DNA of 64,000 bases from Candidatus Rokuibacteriota bacterium (GCA_003220345.1 QHSC01000078.1:1-64000), one strand, 5' to 3'. Shown: positions 43,517 to 53,145, numbered from the stretch's first letter. A program made the numbers and translations. The notes: generated by a model from the sequence alone, not told the origin.

Positions 43517-43820
43517 GGCTTATCACGCTCCTCGCTGCCTCCCCGGGTCTGGCGCCTGGAGAGGCCCCTTATCAATTGTTTAGACGCGACCGGACATCCG
43601 AAAGTTTCAGGCGAAAGCTTCAGGGCCTGGCTTCCGAGAACGAAACGTCGGCAGGATGCCAATTGTTCCGTAATCCCGCGTTTTTCAAGGGACGCACGGA
43701 GTGAAACCTTTATTCACACCAGCCGCGGCCTTATGAAGATTACGAGGGCTGAGGGCTGCGCTTCTCGGCCCCGATAACGGAACGAGACGCGCTTGCCTTT
43801 GACCTCGATGGCCGCGCGCG
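43517..43820. other. Gene-free gap between rpoD and yceI
   Basis: No coding sequence was seen. The side near rpoD must hold its promoter; AATTGTT occurs twice (near 43574 and 43660) in a slightly AT-richer stretch than its surroundings. No hairpin terminator with a U-run is obvious for the convergent-facing yceI end. Confidence 0.5.
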
Positions 43821-44483
43821 CTAGGGGAGGTCGGGCCCTGGTTCGGGGGGCCGCGTCGGCGATACCGGCGCCGGCCTTGGCGGGGGCGCCTGGAGCGATC
43901 CGTCCTTCGGATCGAGCAGGAGATCAAAGCCCACGCCCACCTCGTCCTTCACGCTCAAGAGGAGATACGTGGGCGGCTTGATACCGAAGTCGGTCATCTT
44001 GAAGCGCGTCTCACCCCGCACCCAGAGCCGGTGATCCTTCCACCGAACGCGGCCCGAGAAGCGCTTGACGCGATCGACGCCGGCGATGGTGAGCCGCCCC
44101 TGGATGGTCAATAGCACGTCGGAGTGCTCGCTGACTGAGGGGAACGAGACGCTCACGGCCTGGATGACGAAGGCCATGGTCGGATATCTCTCGGCGGCCA
44201 GGGCCTTCATCATCTCCTTGTCCCTCCCATCCAGCCCCGTGCTGAGGCTCGCGACCCTCACCGTCAGTTGGCCGCTGACTCCGTCACTCAGATTCCGCGG
44301 ATTGGCCTGGAACTCGCCGGAGACCTCTCGACCGAGGCCGCTGAATGCGCCGGGCGCGAAGTCGACGTCGACGGAGACGAAGCATCGGCTTGATACCGTC
44401 ACCCATCGTGGAGTCTCGGCAAGGGCGGGGGAGGCGGAGAGACAGGCGATCGCGAGGCACCGGAGCGCCAGGGTCCACGCCAT
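43821..44483 (-). CDS. YceI-family protein, exported
   Basis: 220 residues from ATG 44483. A signal peptide (MAWTLALRCLAIACLSASPA, cut after ALA) precedes a YceI beta-barrel (SVDVDFAPGAFSGLGREVSG, GRLTIAGVDRVKRFSG, RFKMTDFGIKPP). The family binds isoprenoid chains. The C-terminus is a proline-rich tail. An ATG-containing extension upstream would break the signal sequence, so the start is well set. Confidence 0.85.
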   Translation of the reverse strand: MAWTLALRCLAIACLSASPALAETPRWVTVSSRCFVSVDVDFAPGAFSGLGREVSGEFQANPRNLSDGVSGQLTVRVASLSTGLDGRDKEMMKALAAERYPTMAFVIQAVSVSFPSVSEHSDVLLTIQGRLTIAGVDRVKRFSGRVRWKDHRLWVRGETRFKMTDFGIKPPTYLLLSVKDEVGVGFDLLLDPKDGSLQAPPPRPAPVSPTRPPEPGPDLP

Positions 44484-44551
44484 GCGCGTGGGATAACACG
44501 GTGGCGAGCCCAGGGTCAATCGGCGCCCCACCTCAAACCTGGGGAATTTGG

Positions 44552-44581
44552 TTGACAGGGACCGAGCCAGGGCCGTATCGT
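44552..44581 (+). promoter_or_regulatory. Promoter of the malic enzyme gene
   Basis: TTGACA (44552-44557, perfect) and TATCGT (44576-44581), 18-nt spacer. Predicted leader about 35 nt with GGAG near 44600. Confidence 0.6.
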
Positions 44582-44622
44582 AAAAAGTCCAATCTTACTG
44601 GAGTTTGACTACACCTCGACCC

Positions 44623-46059
44623 ATGGCTGTTGCCCCCAGCGCTTCCTATAGCTTTACGGTCAGGATGGGCATCCTGAACCGCCCCGGCATGCTCGGGCGT
44701 GTCACCTCGGTCATAGGCAAGGCCGGTGGGGACATCGGTGCCGTGGACCTGGTCGAGATGACGGGCGACCGGGTCTTCCGGGACATGACCATCAAGGCCC
44801 GCGACAGCGAGCACGGCCAGCGCATCATCGACAAGCTCCGCAAGCTTCCCGTGGTCAAGATCTCGAACATCTCCGACCGGACCTTCCTGATGCATCTTGG
44901 CGGCAAGATCGAGGTCAGGAGCAAGGTGCCGATCCGCACGCGCGACGATCTCTCCATGGCCTACACCCCGGGGGTGGCGCGAGTCAGCTTGGCCATCAAG
45001 GAGGATCCACAGCGGGCATTCTCGCTGACGATCAAGCAGAACAGCGTCGCCGTCGTGACCGATGGCACGGCGGTGCTCGGGCTGGGTGACATCGGACCCC
45101 TGGCCGCCATGCCCGTCATGGAGGGCAAGGCCATGCTCTTCAAGGAGCTGGCCGGGGTGGACGCCTTCCCCATTTGCCTGGACACCAAGGATCCCGACAA
45201 GATCGTCGAGACCGTGAAGCTGATCGCTCCCGCCTTCGGGGGCGTCAACCTCGAGGACATCTCCGCCCCTCGCTGCTTCGAGATCGAGGCGCGCCTTCGC
45301 AAGGAACTGGACGTCCCGGTCTTTCACGACGATCAGCACGGCACCGCGGTGGTGGTGGTGGCGGCGCTCCTCAACGCGCTGAAGATCGTCCGGAAGGACC
45401 CGCGACGGCTCAAGGTGACCGTGTGCGGGGTGGGCGCGGCCGGCACGGCCGTCATCAAGATGCTCATGACCCTGGGTGTCCGGCAGATCATCGGCGTGGA
45501 TGAGCATGGCACCATTCATCGTGGGCGAACGGTGGGCATGGACTTCATGAAGACGTGGGTCAGCGAGGCGACCAATCCACAGAACGTCAAGGGCAAGATG
45601 CCGGAGGCACTCAAGGACGCCGACGTCTTCATCGGGCTCTCCGTCCCCGGGGTCCTCGCCCTCCGCGACGTCAAGCGGATGGCGCGCGACCGCATCGTGT
45701 TTGCCATGGCGAATCCCGTGCCGGAGATCCAGCCAGAACAGGCCGAGCGTCACGTGCGCGTGATGGCCACCGGGCGCTCCGACTATCCCAACCAGATCAA
45801 CAACGTGCTCTGCTTCCCCGGATTCTTCCGCGGGCTCCTGGACATCCGCGCGCGGCTCGTGAACGACGAGATGAAGCTGGCGGCGGCGCACGCCATCGCC
45901 TCGTGCGTGGGGAAGAGCGAGCTGGGGCCCGAGTACATCATCCCGAGCGTGTTCAACAAGCAGGTCGCTCCCGCCGTCGCCCGCGAGGTCGCGCGCGCCG
46001 CCCACAAGACGGGGGTGGCTCGCCGCCGTCCCCGCGCCGACGCGTCCATCTGGGCGTAG
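44623..46059 (+). CDS. NAD(P)-malic enzyme with N-terminal ACT domain
   Basis: 478 residues from ATG 44623 (a TTG at 44605 is too close to the GGAG). Residues 8-80 form an ACT domain (FTVRMGILNRPGMLGRVTSV), which suggests allosteric control by an amino acid or other small ligand. The malic domain follows (AYTPGVARVSLAIKEDP, the catalytic LEDISAPRCFEIEARLR, FHDDQHGTAVVVVAALLNAL) and an NAD-binding part (VCGVGAAGTAVIKMLM). It decarboxylates malate to pyruvate. The ACT fusion is known in several bacteria. Confidence 0.9.
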   Translation: MAVAPSASYSFTVRMGILNRPGMLGRVTSVIGKAGGDIGAVDLVEMTGDRVFRDMTIKARDSEHGQRIIDKLRKLPVVKISNISDRTFLMHLGGKIEVRSKVPIRTRDDLSMAYTPGVARVSLAIKEDPQRAFSLTIKQNSVAVVTDGTAVLGLGDIGPLAAMPVMEGKAMLFKELAGVDAFPICLDTKDPDKIVETVKLIAPAFGGVNLEDISAPRCFEIEARLRKELDVPVFHDDQHGTAVVVVAALLNALKIVRKDPRRLKVTVCGVGAAGTAVIKMLMTLGVRQIIGVDEHGTIHRGRTVGMDFMKTWVSEATNPQNVKGKMPEALKDADVFIGLSVPGVLALRDVKRMARDRIVFAMANPVPEIQPEQAERHVRVMATGRSDYPNQINNVLCFPGFFRGLLDIRARLVNDEMKLAAAHAIASCVGKSELGPEYIIPSVFNKQVAPAVAREVARAAHKTGVARRRPRADASIWA

Positions 46060-46064
46060 CGCGC

Positions 46065-46808
46065 GTGCCGTCCGCGGGCATCCCTGGCTGGTCCGTGATC
46101 ATTCCTGCGTACAACGAAGCGCGGCGCCTGCCCGCGTATCTCGACGAGGTGGTGGCGTACTTCGAAGGGCTGGACCGATCGTACGAGGTGCTCGTGGTCG
46201 ACGACGGCAGCAGCGATGGCACCGCGACGCACGTGCTCGAAGCGCAGGCGGGGCACCCCGCGGTCACCCTGCATCGCCTGGCCGTGAACCACGGCAAGGG
46301 CTTCGCCGTCCGCGCCGGGATGCTTGCCGCCCGCGGTGAGCTCCGCCTCATGGCCGATGCCGACGGCGCCACGCCCATCGGGGAGCTCAAGCGCCTCGAG
46401 GCCGCCATCCTGGCGGGCGCCGACATCGCCGTGGGCTCGCGGGCGCTCCGGGATCCTTCCGTCACTCGCCAGGTTCGCCTGCACCGGAAGCTCTCCGGTG
46501 AGGTGTTCAACTTCCTCGTCCGGCGCCTCGGACTGCCCGACGTGGCGGACACGCAGTGCGGCTTCAAGCTCTTCCGGGCCGAGGTGGCTACGGTGCTCTT
46601 TGGTGAGCTCGAGACGATCGGCTTCGGTTTCGATGTCGAGCTCCTGCTCCTCGCGCAGAGGCGCGGCTACCGGGTGACCGAGGTCGCCGTCAACTGGGCC
46701 GACCAGCCGGGCTCCAAGGTCACTGTCTTCCGCGATGGGCCCCACATGGTCCGGCAGATCCTGGCCGCGCGCCGGCGGCTCGCCCGTCGGCCGAGCGCCT
46801 CGTCGTGA
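46065..46808 (+). CDS. GT2-family glycosyltransferase (dolichyl-phosphate-glucosyltransferase-like)
   Basis: 247 residues, GTG start. WSVIIPAYNEARRLPAYLDE, VLVVDDGSSDGT, the metal site DADGATP and QCGFKLFRAE are classic for polyprenyl-phosphate sugar transferases of GT2. No transmembrane segment is present. It probably charges a lipid carrier with a sugar on the inner face of the membrane. It overlaps the following aminotransferase by 4 nt. Confidence 0.88.
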   Translation: MPSAGIPGWSVIIPAYNEARRLPAYLDEVVAYFEGLDRSYEVLVVDDGSSDGTATHVLEAQAGHPAVTLHRLAVNHGKGFAVRAGMLAARGELRLMADADGATPIGELKRLEAAILAGADIAVGSRALRDPSVTRQVRLHRKLSGEVFNFLVRRLGLPDVADTQCGFKLFRAEVATVLFGELETIGFGFDVELLLLAQRRGYRVTEVAVNWADQPGSKVTVFRDGPHMVRQILAARRRLARRPSASS

Positions 46809-47950
46809 TCGCCAGGCGCGCGGGCTCCATCGCCCCCTTCCTGGCCGTCGAGGTTTTCCAGCGCGCCCAGGAGCTGGAGCGGCAGGGTGCCGACATCATC
46901 CACCTCGAGTTCGGCGAGCCCGATTTCGATACGCCGCCCGTGATCCGGGAAGCGGCCGAGAAGGCCCTCAAGGACGGCCGGACCCGGTACGCGCACAGCC
47001 TCGGGCTCGTGCCCCTGCGCGAGGCCATCGCGGAGCATTACCTTGCGCGCTACGGCGTGACGGTCTCGCCCGACCAGGTCCTCGTCACCGCCGGGACCTC
47101 TCCTGCCATGCTCCTCCTGTTCTCCACGCTCCTGGATCCCGGCGATCGCGTCCTGCTCACGGACCCGCACTACGCCGTCTACCCGAACCTCATCCGCTAT
47201 CCCGGCGGAGAGCCGATCTTCGCGGCGACCTTCGAGGCCGAAGGCTTCCAGTGCCGGACCGACGAGCTCGCCGCGCTCGTGACACCGCGGACCAAGGCCG
47301 CGCTCGTCAACTCGCCCGCGAATCCGACGGGGGCCGTCATGCCGGCGGAGCGCTTGAGGGCCGTGGGCGGGCTCGGGCCCTGGGCGATTTCCGACGAGAT
47401 CTACCATGGGCTGACGTACGAGGGTGAAGAGCACACCATCCTCGAGTACACCGACCGTGCCTTCGTGCTGAACGGATTTTCCAAGGCCTACGCCATGACG
47501 GGCTGGCGGCTTGGATATCTCATCGCCCCGCGGGAGTTCATGCGGCCCCTCCAGACGGCTCATGGCAACTTCTTCATCTCCACCAACGAGTTCGTCCAGT
47601 GGGCCGCCCTCGCCGCGCTTCGCGAGGCCTCGGAGGACGCCGAGCGCTTCCGGCGCATCTTCGACGAGCGCCGGCACGCCATGGTCGCCGGCCTCCGCCG
47701 TATCGGTCTCGGCGTCGCGGTGCCCCCCACGGGCGCCTTCTACGTCCTCGCCAACGCCCAGCGCTTCGGAGCCGATTCGAAAGCATTGGCATTCGACATC
47801 CTCGAGCACGCGCACGTCGGGGTGACCCCGGGGGTCGATTTCGGCCGTCGCGCCGAAGGATTTCTGCGCTTCTCCTACGCCAATTCCCTCGAGCGAATCG
47901 AGGAGGCCATCGAGCGGATCGGACGCTACTTCGCGGAGAGGGAGGGATGA
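46805..47950 (+). CDS. Class I/II pyridoxal-phosphate aminotransferase
   Basis: 381 residues, GTG start. K227 (LNGFSKAYAMTGWRLGY) is the PLP lysine; N173, D197 and Y200 (SPANPTG, ISDEIYHGLTYEGEE) fit fold-type I. Residues 36-45 (FGEPDFDTPP) match the N-terminal arm of aspartate-type aminotransferases. Substrate unknown; alanine-, aspartate- or aromatic-type. It overlaps the HIT gene (ATGA). Confidence 0.88.
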   Translation: MIARRAGSIAPFLAVEVFQRAQELERQGADIIHLEFGEPDFDTPPVIREAAEKALKDGRTRYAHSLGLVPLREAIAEHYLARYGVTVSPDQVLVTAGTSPAMLLLFSTLLDPGDRVLLTDPHYAVYPNLIRYPGGEPIFAATFEAEGFQCRTDELAALVTPRTKAALVNSPANPTGAVMPAERLRAVGGLGPWAISDEIYHGLTYEGEEHTILEYTDRAFVLNGFSKAYAMTGWRLGYLIAPREFMRPLQTAHGNFFISTNEFVQWAALAALREASEDAERFRRIFDERRHAMVAGLRRIGLGVAVPPTGAFYVLANAQRFGADSKALAFDILEHAHVGVTPGVDFGRRAEGFLRFSYANSLERIEEAIERIGRYFAEREG

Positions 47951-48363
47951 CGGAGGAGTGCTTCATGTGCACCCGGCTCTCCGACAACGGGCCGCTCTTC
48001 GTCGCCGACCTGCCCTCGAGCCGCGTCTACTTCAACGAGGACCAGTTCTTCCCCGGCTGGGTCTTCGTGGTCCTCAAGCGTCATGCCGTCGAGCTCTACG
48101 ATCTCGATCCCGGCGAGCGCGCGGCCCTGATCGAGGACGTCACCCGGGTCGCGCGGGCGCTGGCGCGTGTCTATCGCCCGGTCAAGATGAACTACGAGCT
48201 CCTGGGCAACCTCGTGCCGCACATCCACTGGCACCTCGTGCCGCGCCTCGAGGGTGATCCCGAGCCGCAGGGGCCGGTGTGGCGCGTCGAGCACGAGCCC
48301 CGCGCGCTGCCCCTCGACGAGGCCCGCCGGCGCATTGCCGAGATCCGCGCGGCCCTCGGCTGA
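47947..48363 (+). CDS. HIT-family hydrolase
   Basis: 138 residues. The histidine triad is HIHWH at 92-96 (NLVPHIHWHLVPR). N-terminal CFMC (5-8) may bind zinc. HIT proteins hydrolyse or transfer nucleoside monophosphates on small nucleotide substrates. It starts within the aminotransferase stop. Confidence 0.9.
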   Translation: MTEECFMCTRLSDNGPLFVADLPSSRVYFNEDQFFPGWVFVVLKRHAVELYDLDPGERAALIEDVTRVARALARVYRPVKMNYELLGNLVPHIHWHLVPRLEGDPEPQGPVWRVEHEPRALPLDEARRRIAEIRAALG

Positions 48364-48375
48364 GACCTTCACCCC

Positions 48376-49032
48376 ATGCCCGAATCAGCGCAGGCGAAGA
48401 AGACGCGCGCGGCAAAGATACTGACCCGGCTGGCGCGCGCCTATCCCACCGCGGGCATCGAGCTCCGCTTCGCCAATGCCCTCGAGCTGCTCGCCGCCAC
48501 CATTCTCTCGGCGCAGTGCACCGACGAGCGCGTGAATGCCGTGACGAGCACGCTCTTTCGACGCTACCGCAACGCCGAGGACTGGGCACGCGCGAAGCCG
48601 GCGACGCTCGAGAAAGAGATCCATTCGACGGGCTTCTTCAAGGCCAAGGCGCGCTCGCTCATGGGCATGGGCCAGGCCCTCGTCGAGCGTCACGGGGGAG
48701 AGGTCCCGCGCACCCTCGCCGAGCTCGTGGAGCTGCCCGGCGTGGGACGGAAGACAGCCAATGTCGTCCTCGGCAATGCCTTCGGCATTCCCGCCGTCGC
48801 CGTCGATACGCACGTGACGCGTGTCTCACAGCGTCTCGGATTCACTCGGGCGGATGACGCGGAGAAGATCCACGATGAGCTCTGCGCTCTCCTGCCCCGG
48901 CCCAAGTGGATCCAGGCCACTCATCTCTTGATCATTCACGGGCGGCGCACGTGCCATGCCCGCAGACCCGAGTGCCCGCGTTGTCCGGTCTTCGCGCTTT
49001 GCCCCTGGCCGGACAAGACGCGGCCCGGGTAG
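48376..49032 (+). CDS. nth: Endonuclease III
   Basis: 218 residues. The helix-hairpin-helix LPGVGRKTANVVLG contains catalytic K126, the Asp is D144 (VAVDTHV), and the [4Fe-4S] loop has C193, C200, C203 and C209. It removes oxidised pyrimidines and cleaves the DNA at AP sites. The length fits the family. Confidence 0.95.
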   Translation: MPESAQAKKTRAAKILTRLARAYPTAGIELRFANALELLAATILSAQCTDERVNAVTSTLFRRYRNAEDWARAKPATLEKEIHSTGFFKAKARSLMGMGQALVERHGGEVPRTLAELVELPGVGRKTANVVLGNAFGIPAVAVDTHVTRVSQRLGFTRADDAEKIHDELCALLPRPKWIQATHLLIIHGRRTCHARRPECPRCPVFALCPWPDKTRPG

Positions 49033-49060
49033 CGGACAAGTACCCGGACCCTGAGCGCGG

Positions 49061-49089
49061 TTGACTCTCAAAGCAATCTCCTATACGAT
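49061..49089 (+). promoter_or_regulatory. Promoter of rplM-rpsI
   Basis: TTGACT (49061-49066) and TACGAT (49084-49089) with a 17-nt spacer. The leader to the rplM ATG is about 64 nt, long enough for ribosomal-protein control, but no clear structure was seen. Confidence 0.5.
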
Positions 49090-49159
49090 TACCCGTTGCC
49101 AATTTACGTATCAGTGATCTCCAAGTAGCTGACTTCTAAGCGGGAAGAGGGCTCGGACC

Positions 49160-49606
49160 ATGGCGACCGTGATGGCAAAGGAAGACGCGATAGAGCGGAA
49201 ATGGTTCCTGGTCGACGCCCAGGGCAAGGTGCTGGGCCGACTGGCCAGTCAGGTGGCTCACGTCCTGAGGGGGAAGCACAAGCCGACCTTCGCGCCGCAT
49301 CTCGACATGGGAGATCACGTCGTGGTGATCAACGCCGAGAAGATCCATCTCACCGGGCGCAAGCTGACGGACAAGATCTATCGGTGGCACTCGGGGTACA
49401 TCGGAGGTCTCCGCGAAGTCAGCGCCGAGCGCATGCTCAAGAGCCATCCTGAGCGAGTCGTGGAGTGGGCCATTCAGGGCATGCTGCCCAAGGGCCGCCT
49501 CGGCCGCGCCATGGCTCGCAAGCTCAAGGTCTACAAAGGCACCGATCACCCGCATGCCGCGCAGAAGCCGGAGCCGCTGACCGTGGGCAGCCGGAACAAG
49601 GCCTAG
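49160..49606 (+). CDS. rplM: Ribosomal protein uL13
   Basis: 148 residues. [20 protein letters not shown], the core [20 protein letters not shown] and [20 protein letters not shown] are typical L13 sequences. It is an early-assembly 50S protein. A short N-terminal extension ([12 protein letters not shown]) precedes the usual start. It is followed by rpsI, the classic pair. Confidence 0.97.
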   Translation: MATVMAKEDAIERKWFLVDAQGKVLGRLASQVAHVLRGKHKPTFAPHLDMGDHVVVINAEKIHLTGRKLTDKIYRWHSGYIGGLREVSAERMLKSHPERVVEWAIQGMLPKGRLGRAMARKLKVYKGTDHPHAAQKPEPLTVGSRNKA

Positions 49607-49642
49607 TTCAAGGTTTCCCGCCGGGATTCGAGAGGAGAGCGC

Positions 49643-50038
49643 ATGGCTGCAGCAACGCAGTTTTACGGAACGGGACGGCGGAAGACCTCGGTGGCGCGCG
49701 TGTGGCTGCGACCCGGCCCGGGGCGCATCCTCGTCAACCGGCGTCCCTTCGAGGACTACTTCCCGCGGGAGACGCTGCGCATGATCATCGCGCAGCCGCT
49801 CCAGCTGACCAATACCGTCGGGCAATTCGACGCCACCATCAACGTGGGCGGCGGCGGGCCGACGGGACAGGCGGGGGCCGTCCGTCATGGCATCGCGCGG
49901 GCCCTTCTCGAATTCGACGTCAACCTGCGCCCGACCCTCAAGCGGGCCGGGCTCCTCACGCGCGACCCGCGCATGAGAGAGCGCAAGAAGTACGGCCAGC
50001 CGGGCGCCCGCTCCAAGTTCCAGTACTCCAAGCGGTAG
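49643..50038 (+). CDS. rpsI: Ribosomal protein uS9
   Basis: 131 residues. [20 protein letters not shown] and the C-terminal RSKFQYSKR (the tail reaching the P-site tRNA) are typical. It is preceded by GAGGAG. The argC gene begins 5 nt after its stop. Confidence 0.97.
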   Translation: MAAATQFYGTGRRKTSVARVWLRPGPGRILVNRRPFEDYFPRETLRMIIAQPLQLTNTVGQFDATINVGGGGPTGQAGAVRHGIARALLEFDVNLRPTLKRAGLLTRDPRMRERKKYGQPGARSKFQYSKR

Positions 50039-50043
50039 GCGCC

Positions 50044-51093
50044 GTGCTGCGCGTGGCGGTTGCGGGGGCGAGCGGCTACATGGGGGCGGAGCTCCTTCGC
50101 CTCCTCTCCGTTCATCCCGAGGTCCAGCTCACGGCGGTCACCTCGGAGCGGCTCGCGGGCGAGCGCCTCGATCGCGTGTTCCCGCATCTGCGGGGCCTCT
50201 CCGGTCTGACCATGAGTGAGCTCGACCCTTCTCGTCTGGCGGACCAGGCTGACGTCGTGTTCCTCGCCCTCCCCCACATGGAATCCCAGCGCGCCGTGCC
50301 CATCCTGCGCGGGCAGGGGCGCAAGGTCATCGACCTCTCCGCGGACTACCGACTGCGCGATGCCGCACTCTACGGCACTTGGTACAAGGCCGATCACATC
50401 GATGCGGTAGGGCTTGCGGAAGCCGTGTACGGGTTGCCCGAACTTCACCGCAAGGCCATCGCCACGGCGTCGCTCGTGGCCAATCCGGGCTGTTATCCGA
50501 TGGGCGCGGTGCTCGCCACGGCGCCCCTCATCAAGAGCGGGCTCGGTCGCGGCGAGGGCATCGTCGTCGACGGCAAGTCGGGGGTGACGGGGGCAGGGGC
50601 GCAGGGACGGAAGGTCGAGCCCATGTACCTCTACACCGAGGCGAACGAGAACGTGCAGGCGTATGGCATCGGAACGCACCGCCACACGCCGGAGATCGAG
50701 CAGGAGCTCTCGGCGCTGGCAGGCCAGCCCGTGGTGGTGGGTTTCACGCCCCATCTTCTGCCCATGAACCGCGGGCTTTTCACCACGGCCTCGGTGCCGC
50801 TGACCAAGAGCGCGGGGTCGGGTGACCTCCTCGCCCTGTACCGCGAGTTTTACGCCGGCGAGCCCTTCGTGCGCGTGGTCCCCGAGGGCGAGCGCCCGAC
50901 CACGCGCGCGGTGGTCGGCTCCAATTTCTGCGACGTCACCGTGGTATCCGATCCGCGCACCGGCCGCGCGGTGTGTGTCTCTGCCCTCGACAACCTGGGC
51001 AAGGGCGGCTCCGCCAATGGCATCCAGAACCTCAATATCATGATGGGGTGGGACGAGCGGACGGGCCTCGAAGCGCCGCCCGTGTACCCGTAG
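50044..51093 (+). CDS. argC: N-acetyl-gamma-glutamyl-phosphate reductase
   Basis: 349 residues, GTG start. Nucleotide-binding AVAGASGYMGAELLR (5-19) and the active cysteine C150 in VANPGCYPMG. It reduces acetylglutamyl phosphate with NADPH in arginine synthesis. The argJ gene follows within 8 nt. Length fits type-1 ArgC. Confidence 0.94.
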   Translation: MLRVAVAGASGYMGAELLRLLSVHPEVQLTAVTSERLAGERLDRVFPHLRGLSGLTMSELDPSRLADQADVVFLALPHMESQRAVPILRGQGRKVIDLSADYRLRDAALYGTWYKADHIDAVGLAEAVYGLPELHRKAIATASLVANPGCYPMGAVLATAPLIKSGLGRGEGIVVDGKSGVTGAGAQGRKVEPMYLYTEANENVQAYGIGTHRHTPEIEQELSALAGQPVVVGFTPHLLPMNRGLFTTASVPLTKSAGSGDLLALYREFYAGEPFVRVVPEGERPTTRAVVGSNFCDVTVVSDPRTGRAVCVSALDNLGKGGSANGIQNLNIMMGWDERTGLEAPPVYP

Positions 51094-51100
51094 GGTGCGC

Positions 51101-52315
51101 ATGACCGACATGCAATGGCTCGACGGAGGCATCACGGCCGTCCCCGGCATCCTGGCCTCGGGGATGGCCGCGGGGATCAAGCCGAGCGGCAAGAAGGATC
51201 TCGCGCTGATCTATTCCTCGGCTCCCGCCCGCGCCGCCGCCGTCTTCACCACCAACCAGGTCAAGGGCGCTCCCGTCCTCGTCTCCCAGGAGCACATTCG
51301 GGACGGTCGGGCTCAGGCGATCGTGGCGTCGAGCGGATGCGCCAACGTGTGTACGGGCGAACAGGGAATCAAGGACGCCCGCGAGATGACGAAGACGGTG
51401 GGCGAGCTTCTGCGGATCAAGCCGGGCCAGGTGCTGATTGCCGCCACCGGCGTGATCGGCCAGCCTCTCCCCATGGACAAGATCCGCGGCGCCCTGCCGA
51501 AGCTCGTGAAGGGACTTACTCCGCAGGGTGGCCGCAGCGCGGCCGAGGCGATCATGACCACCGACACGCGGCCGAAGGAGGCGGCCCTCCGGCTCGATCT
51601 CGGCGGGCGCCCCATCACCATCGGAGGCATCGCCAAGGGCGTGGCCATGCTCGAGCCACACCTGGCGACGATGTTCTGCTTCCTCGCCACCGATGCCATG
51701 GTGTCGGCTGATGCCCTGCCGCGCGTGCTGAAGCGGACCGCCGACGTCTCCTTCAATCGGATCACGGTGGACGGCGACCAATCCACGAGCGACACGGTGG
51801 CCGTGCTCGCGAATGGGCTCGCCGAGAACGCCCCCCTCGAGCGGGGCAGCCGCGGGCTGCGCGAGTTCGCGCGTGGGCTGGAGGCGGTGGCGGCACGCCT
51901 GGCCCGCATGCTGGTGGCCGACGGTGAAGGCGCCACCAAGCTGGTCGAGGTGGCGGTGAGCGGGGCGCGGACGAGGCGCGAGGCCCTCCTGGCCGCTCGC
52001 GCGGTGGCGAACTCGCCGCTCGTCAAGACGGCCATCTATGGCGCCGATCCCAACTGGGGGCGTATCATGATGGCGCTCGGCAAGTCGGTGGCCCGGGTGG
52101 CCCAGGACAGGGTGTCCATCCGATTCGGCGACGAGGTGCTGGTCGAGAAGGGAACGCTCAGGAGCGGGGCCCGCCTCGAGAAGATTCGGGCGCTGATGGC
52201 GGAGCCGGAATACATGATCGGCATCGACCTCGGCCTCGGCCGCGGTCAGGACCGCGTGTGGACATCGGACCTGAGCGAGGAGTACGTGCGCCTGAACGGG
52301 AAATACACGACCTGA
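51101..52315 (+). CDS. argJ: Glutamate N-acetyltransferase/amino-acid acetyltransferase
   Basis: 404 residues from ATG 51101 (a GTG two codons earlier is possible). The self-cleavage site is before T153 in IMTTDTRPKEAALR. KGVAMLEPHLATMFCFLATD and the oxyanion-site ATGVIGQPL are family motifs. It recycles the acetyl group from acetylornithine to glutamate and may also use acetyl-CoA. A repeat unit follows before rpsB. Confidence 0.93.
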   Translation: MTDMQWLDGGITAVPGILASGMAAGIKPSGKKDLALIYSSAPARAAAVFTTNQVKGAPVLVSQEHIRDGRAQAIVASSGCANVCTGEQGIKDAREMTKTVGELLRIKPGQVLIAATGVIGQPLPMDKIRGALPKLVKGLTPQGGRSAAEAIMTTDTRPKEAALRLDLGGRPITIGGIAKGVAMLEPHLATMFCFLATDAMVSADALPRVLKRTADVSFNRITVDGDQSTSDTVAVLANGLAENAPLERGSRGLREFARGLEAVAARLARMLVADGEGATKLVEVAVSGARTRREALLAARAVANSPLVKTAIYGADPNWGRIMMALGKSVARVAQDRVSIRFGDEVLVEKGTLRSGARLEKIRALMAEPEYMIGIDLGLGRGQDRVWTSDLSEEYVRLNGKYTT

Positions 52316-52371
52316 GCAACACGCAGTTAACTCGCACGATCGCGAGCTTCGGTGCCCGGCTGCAGTGCTGA

Positions 52372-52440
52372 ATGAGCTTCGAGCTGAGACGTGACCGAGC
52401 CCCGTGAGGGGCCGGGCGCGGCGAAGCGAGGGCTGAATGA
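52372..52440 (+). repeat. Mini-ORF repeat unit before rpsB, related to the units at 1344-1635
   Basis: From the ATG at 52372 it reads MSFELRRDRAP, TGA, then GAGRGEARAE and a TGA at 52438-52440. The next ATG (52437) is 65 bp later, the same period as at 1344-1474. Shared elements are GCTGAATGA, TTCGAGC-GAGACG and GCGAGGGCTGAATGA. The centre differs: here a hairpin CCCCGTGAGGGG. It occupies the region where the rpsB 5' end and ribosome-binding site are expected. Confidence 0.7.
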
Positions 52441-52449
52441 GCTGTCGGG

Positions 52450-53130
52450 ATGGAGGCCGGTGTGCACTTCGGCCACCAGACCAAGCGCTGGAACCCCAAG
52501 ATGCAGAAGTACATCTTCGGGGAGCGCAACGGCATCTACATCATCGACCTGCAGAAGACCCTCAAGAAGTTCCGTGAAGCGTACGCGTACGTGCGCGACC
52601 TCGCGGCGGGCGGGGGGACCGTGCTCTTCGTGGGCACCAAGAAGCAGGCCCAGGAGACCGTGCTCGAGGAGGCCGGCCGCTGCGGCATGTACTACGTCAA
52701 TCATCGCTGGCTGGGCGGGACGCTGACGAACTTCGCCACCATCCGCAAGTCCATCGCCAGGCTCAAGAAGCTCGACGAGATGAAGGAGACGGGCGAGTAC
52801 GATCGGCTGCCCAAGAAAGAAGTCATCGTGCTCGAGCGCGAGCGCGAGAAGCTCCAGCACACCCTGGTGGGAATCAAGAACATGGACCGGCTGCCCTCCG
52901 CCGTGTTCGTGATCGACCCGAAGAAGGAGACGATCGCGGTGGAGGAGGCGCAGCGCCTCGCCATTCCCATCATCGCCATCGTGGACACCAACTGCGATCC
53001 CATGCTGGAAGGCGCGGGCACGCTGGCCAAGGAAGCGGCGGAGGCTGCGGAGATTCCCGCCTCTCCCGATCTGCCCGTGGTGACGGAAGCCGAGATGGCG
53101 GCCGCGGCCGAAGCGCCGGCCCAGGCCTGA
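52450..53130 (+). CDS. rpsB: Ribosomal protein uS2, N-terminus shortened
   Basis: 226 residues from ATG 52450. [44 protein letters not shown] and IVDTNCDP are typical. About nine residues that normally precede LEAGVHFGH (such as MxxxxMKEL) are missing; an in-frame TGA stands four codons before the ATG, and there is no Shine-Dalgarno sequence. The repeat unit ends just upstream. Either the start has been replaced by the repeat or the sequence is faulty here. C-terminal AAAEAPAQA is an acidic/Ala tail. Confidence 0.9.
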   Translation: MEAGVHFGHQTKRWNPKMQKYIFGERNGIYIIDLQKTLKKFREAYAYVRDLAAGGGTVLFVGTKKQAQETVLEEAGRCGMYYVNHRWLGGTLTNFATIRKSIARLKKLDEMKETGEYDRLPKKEVIVLEREREKLQHTLVGIKNMDRLPSAVFVIDPKKETIAVEEAQRLAIPIIAIVDTNCDPMLEGAGTLAKEAAEAAEIPASPDLPVVTEAEMAAAAEAPAQA

Positions 53131-53145
53131 GGAACGGTCTCGCGC

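Noticed and set aside
52405-52407. TGA inside the rpsB-upstream repeat unit as a second selenocysteine codon
   Set aside because: The frame around it encodes no recognisable selenoprotein, and no suitable Cys-homologue position exists.
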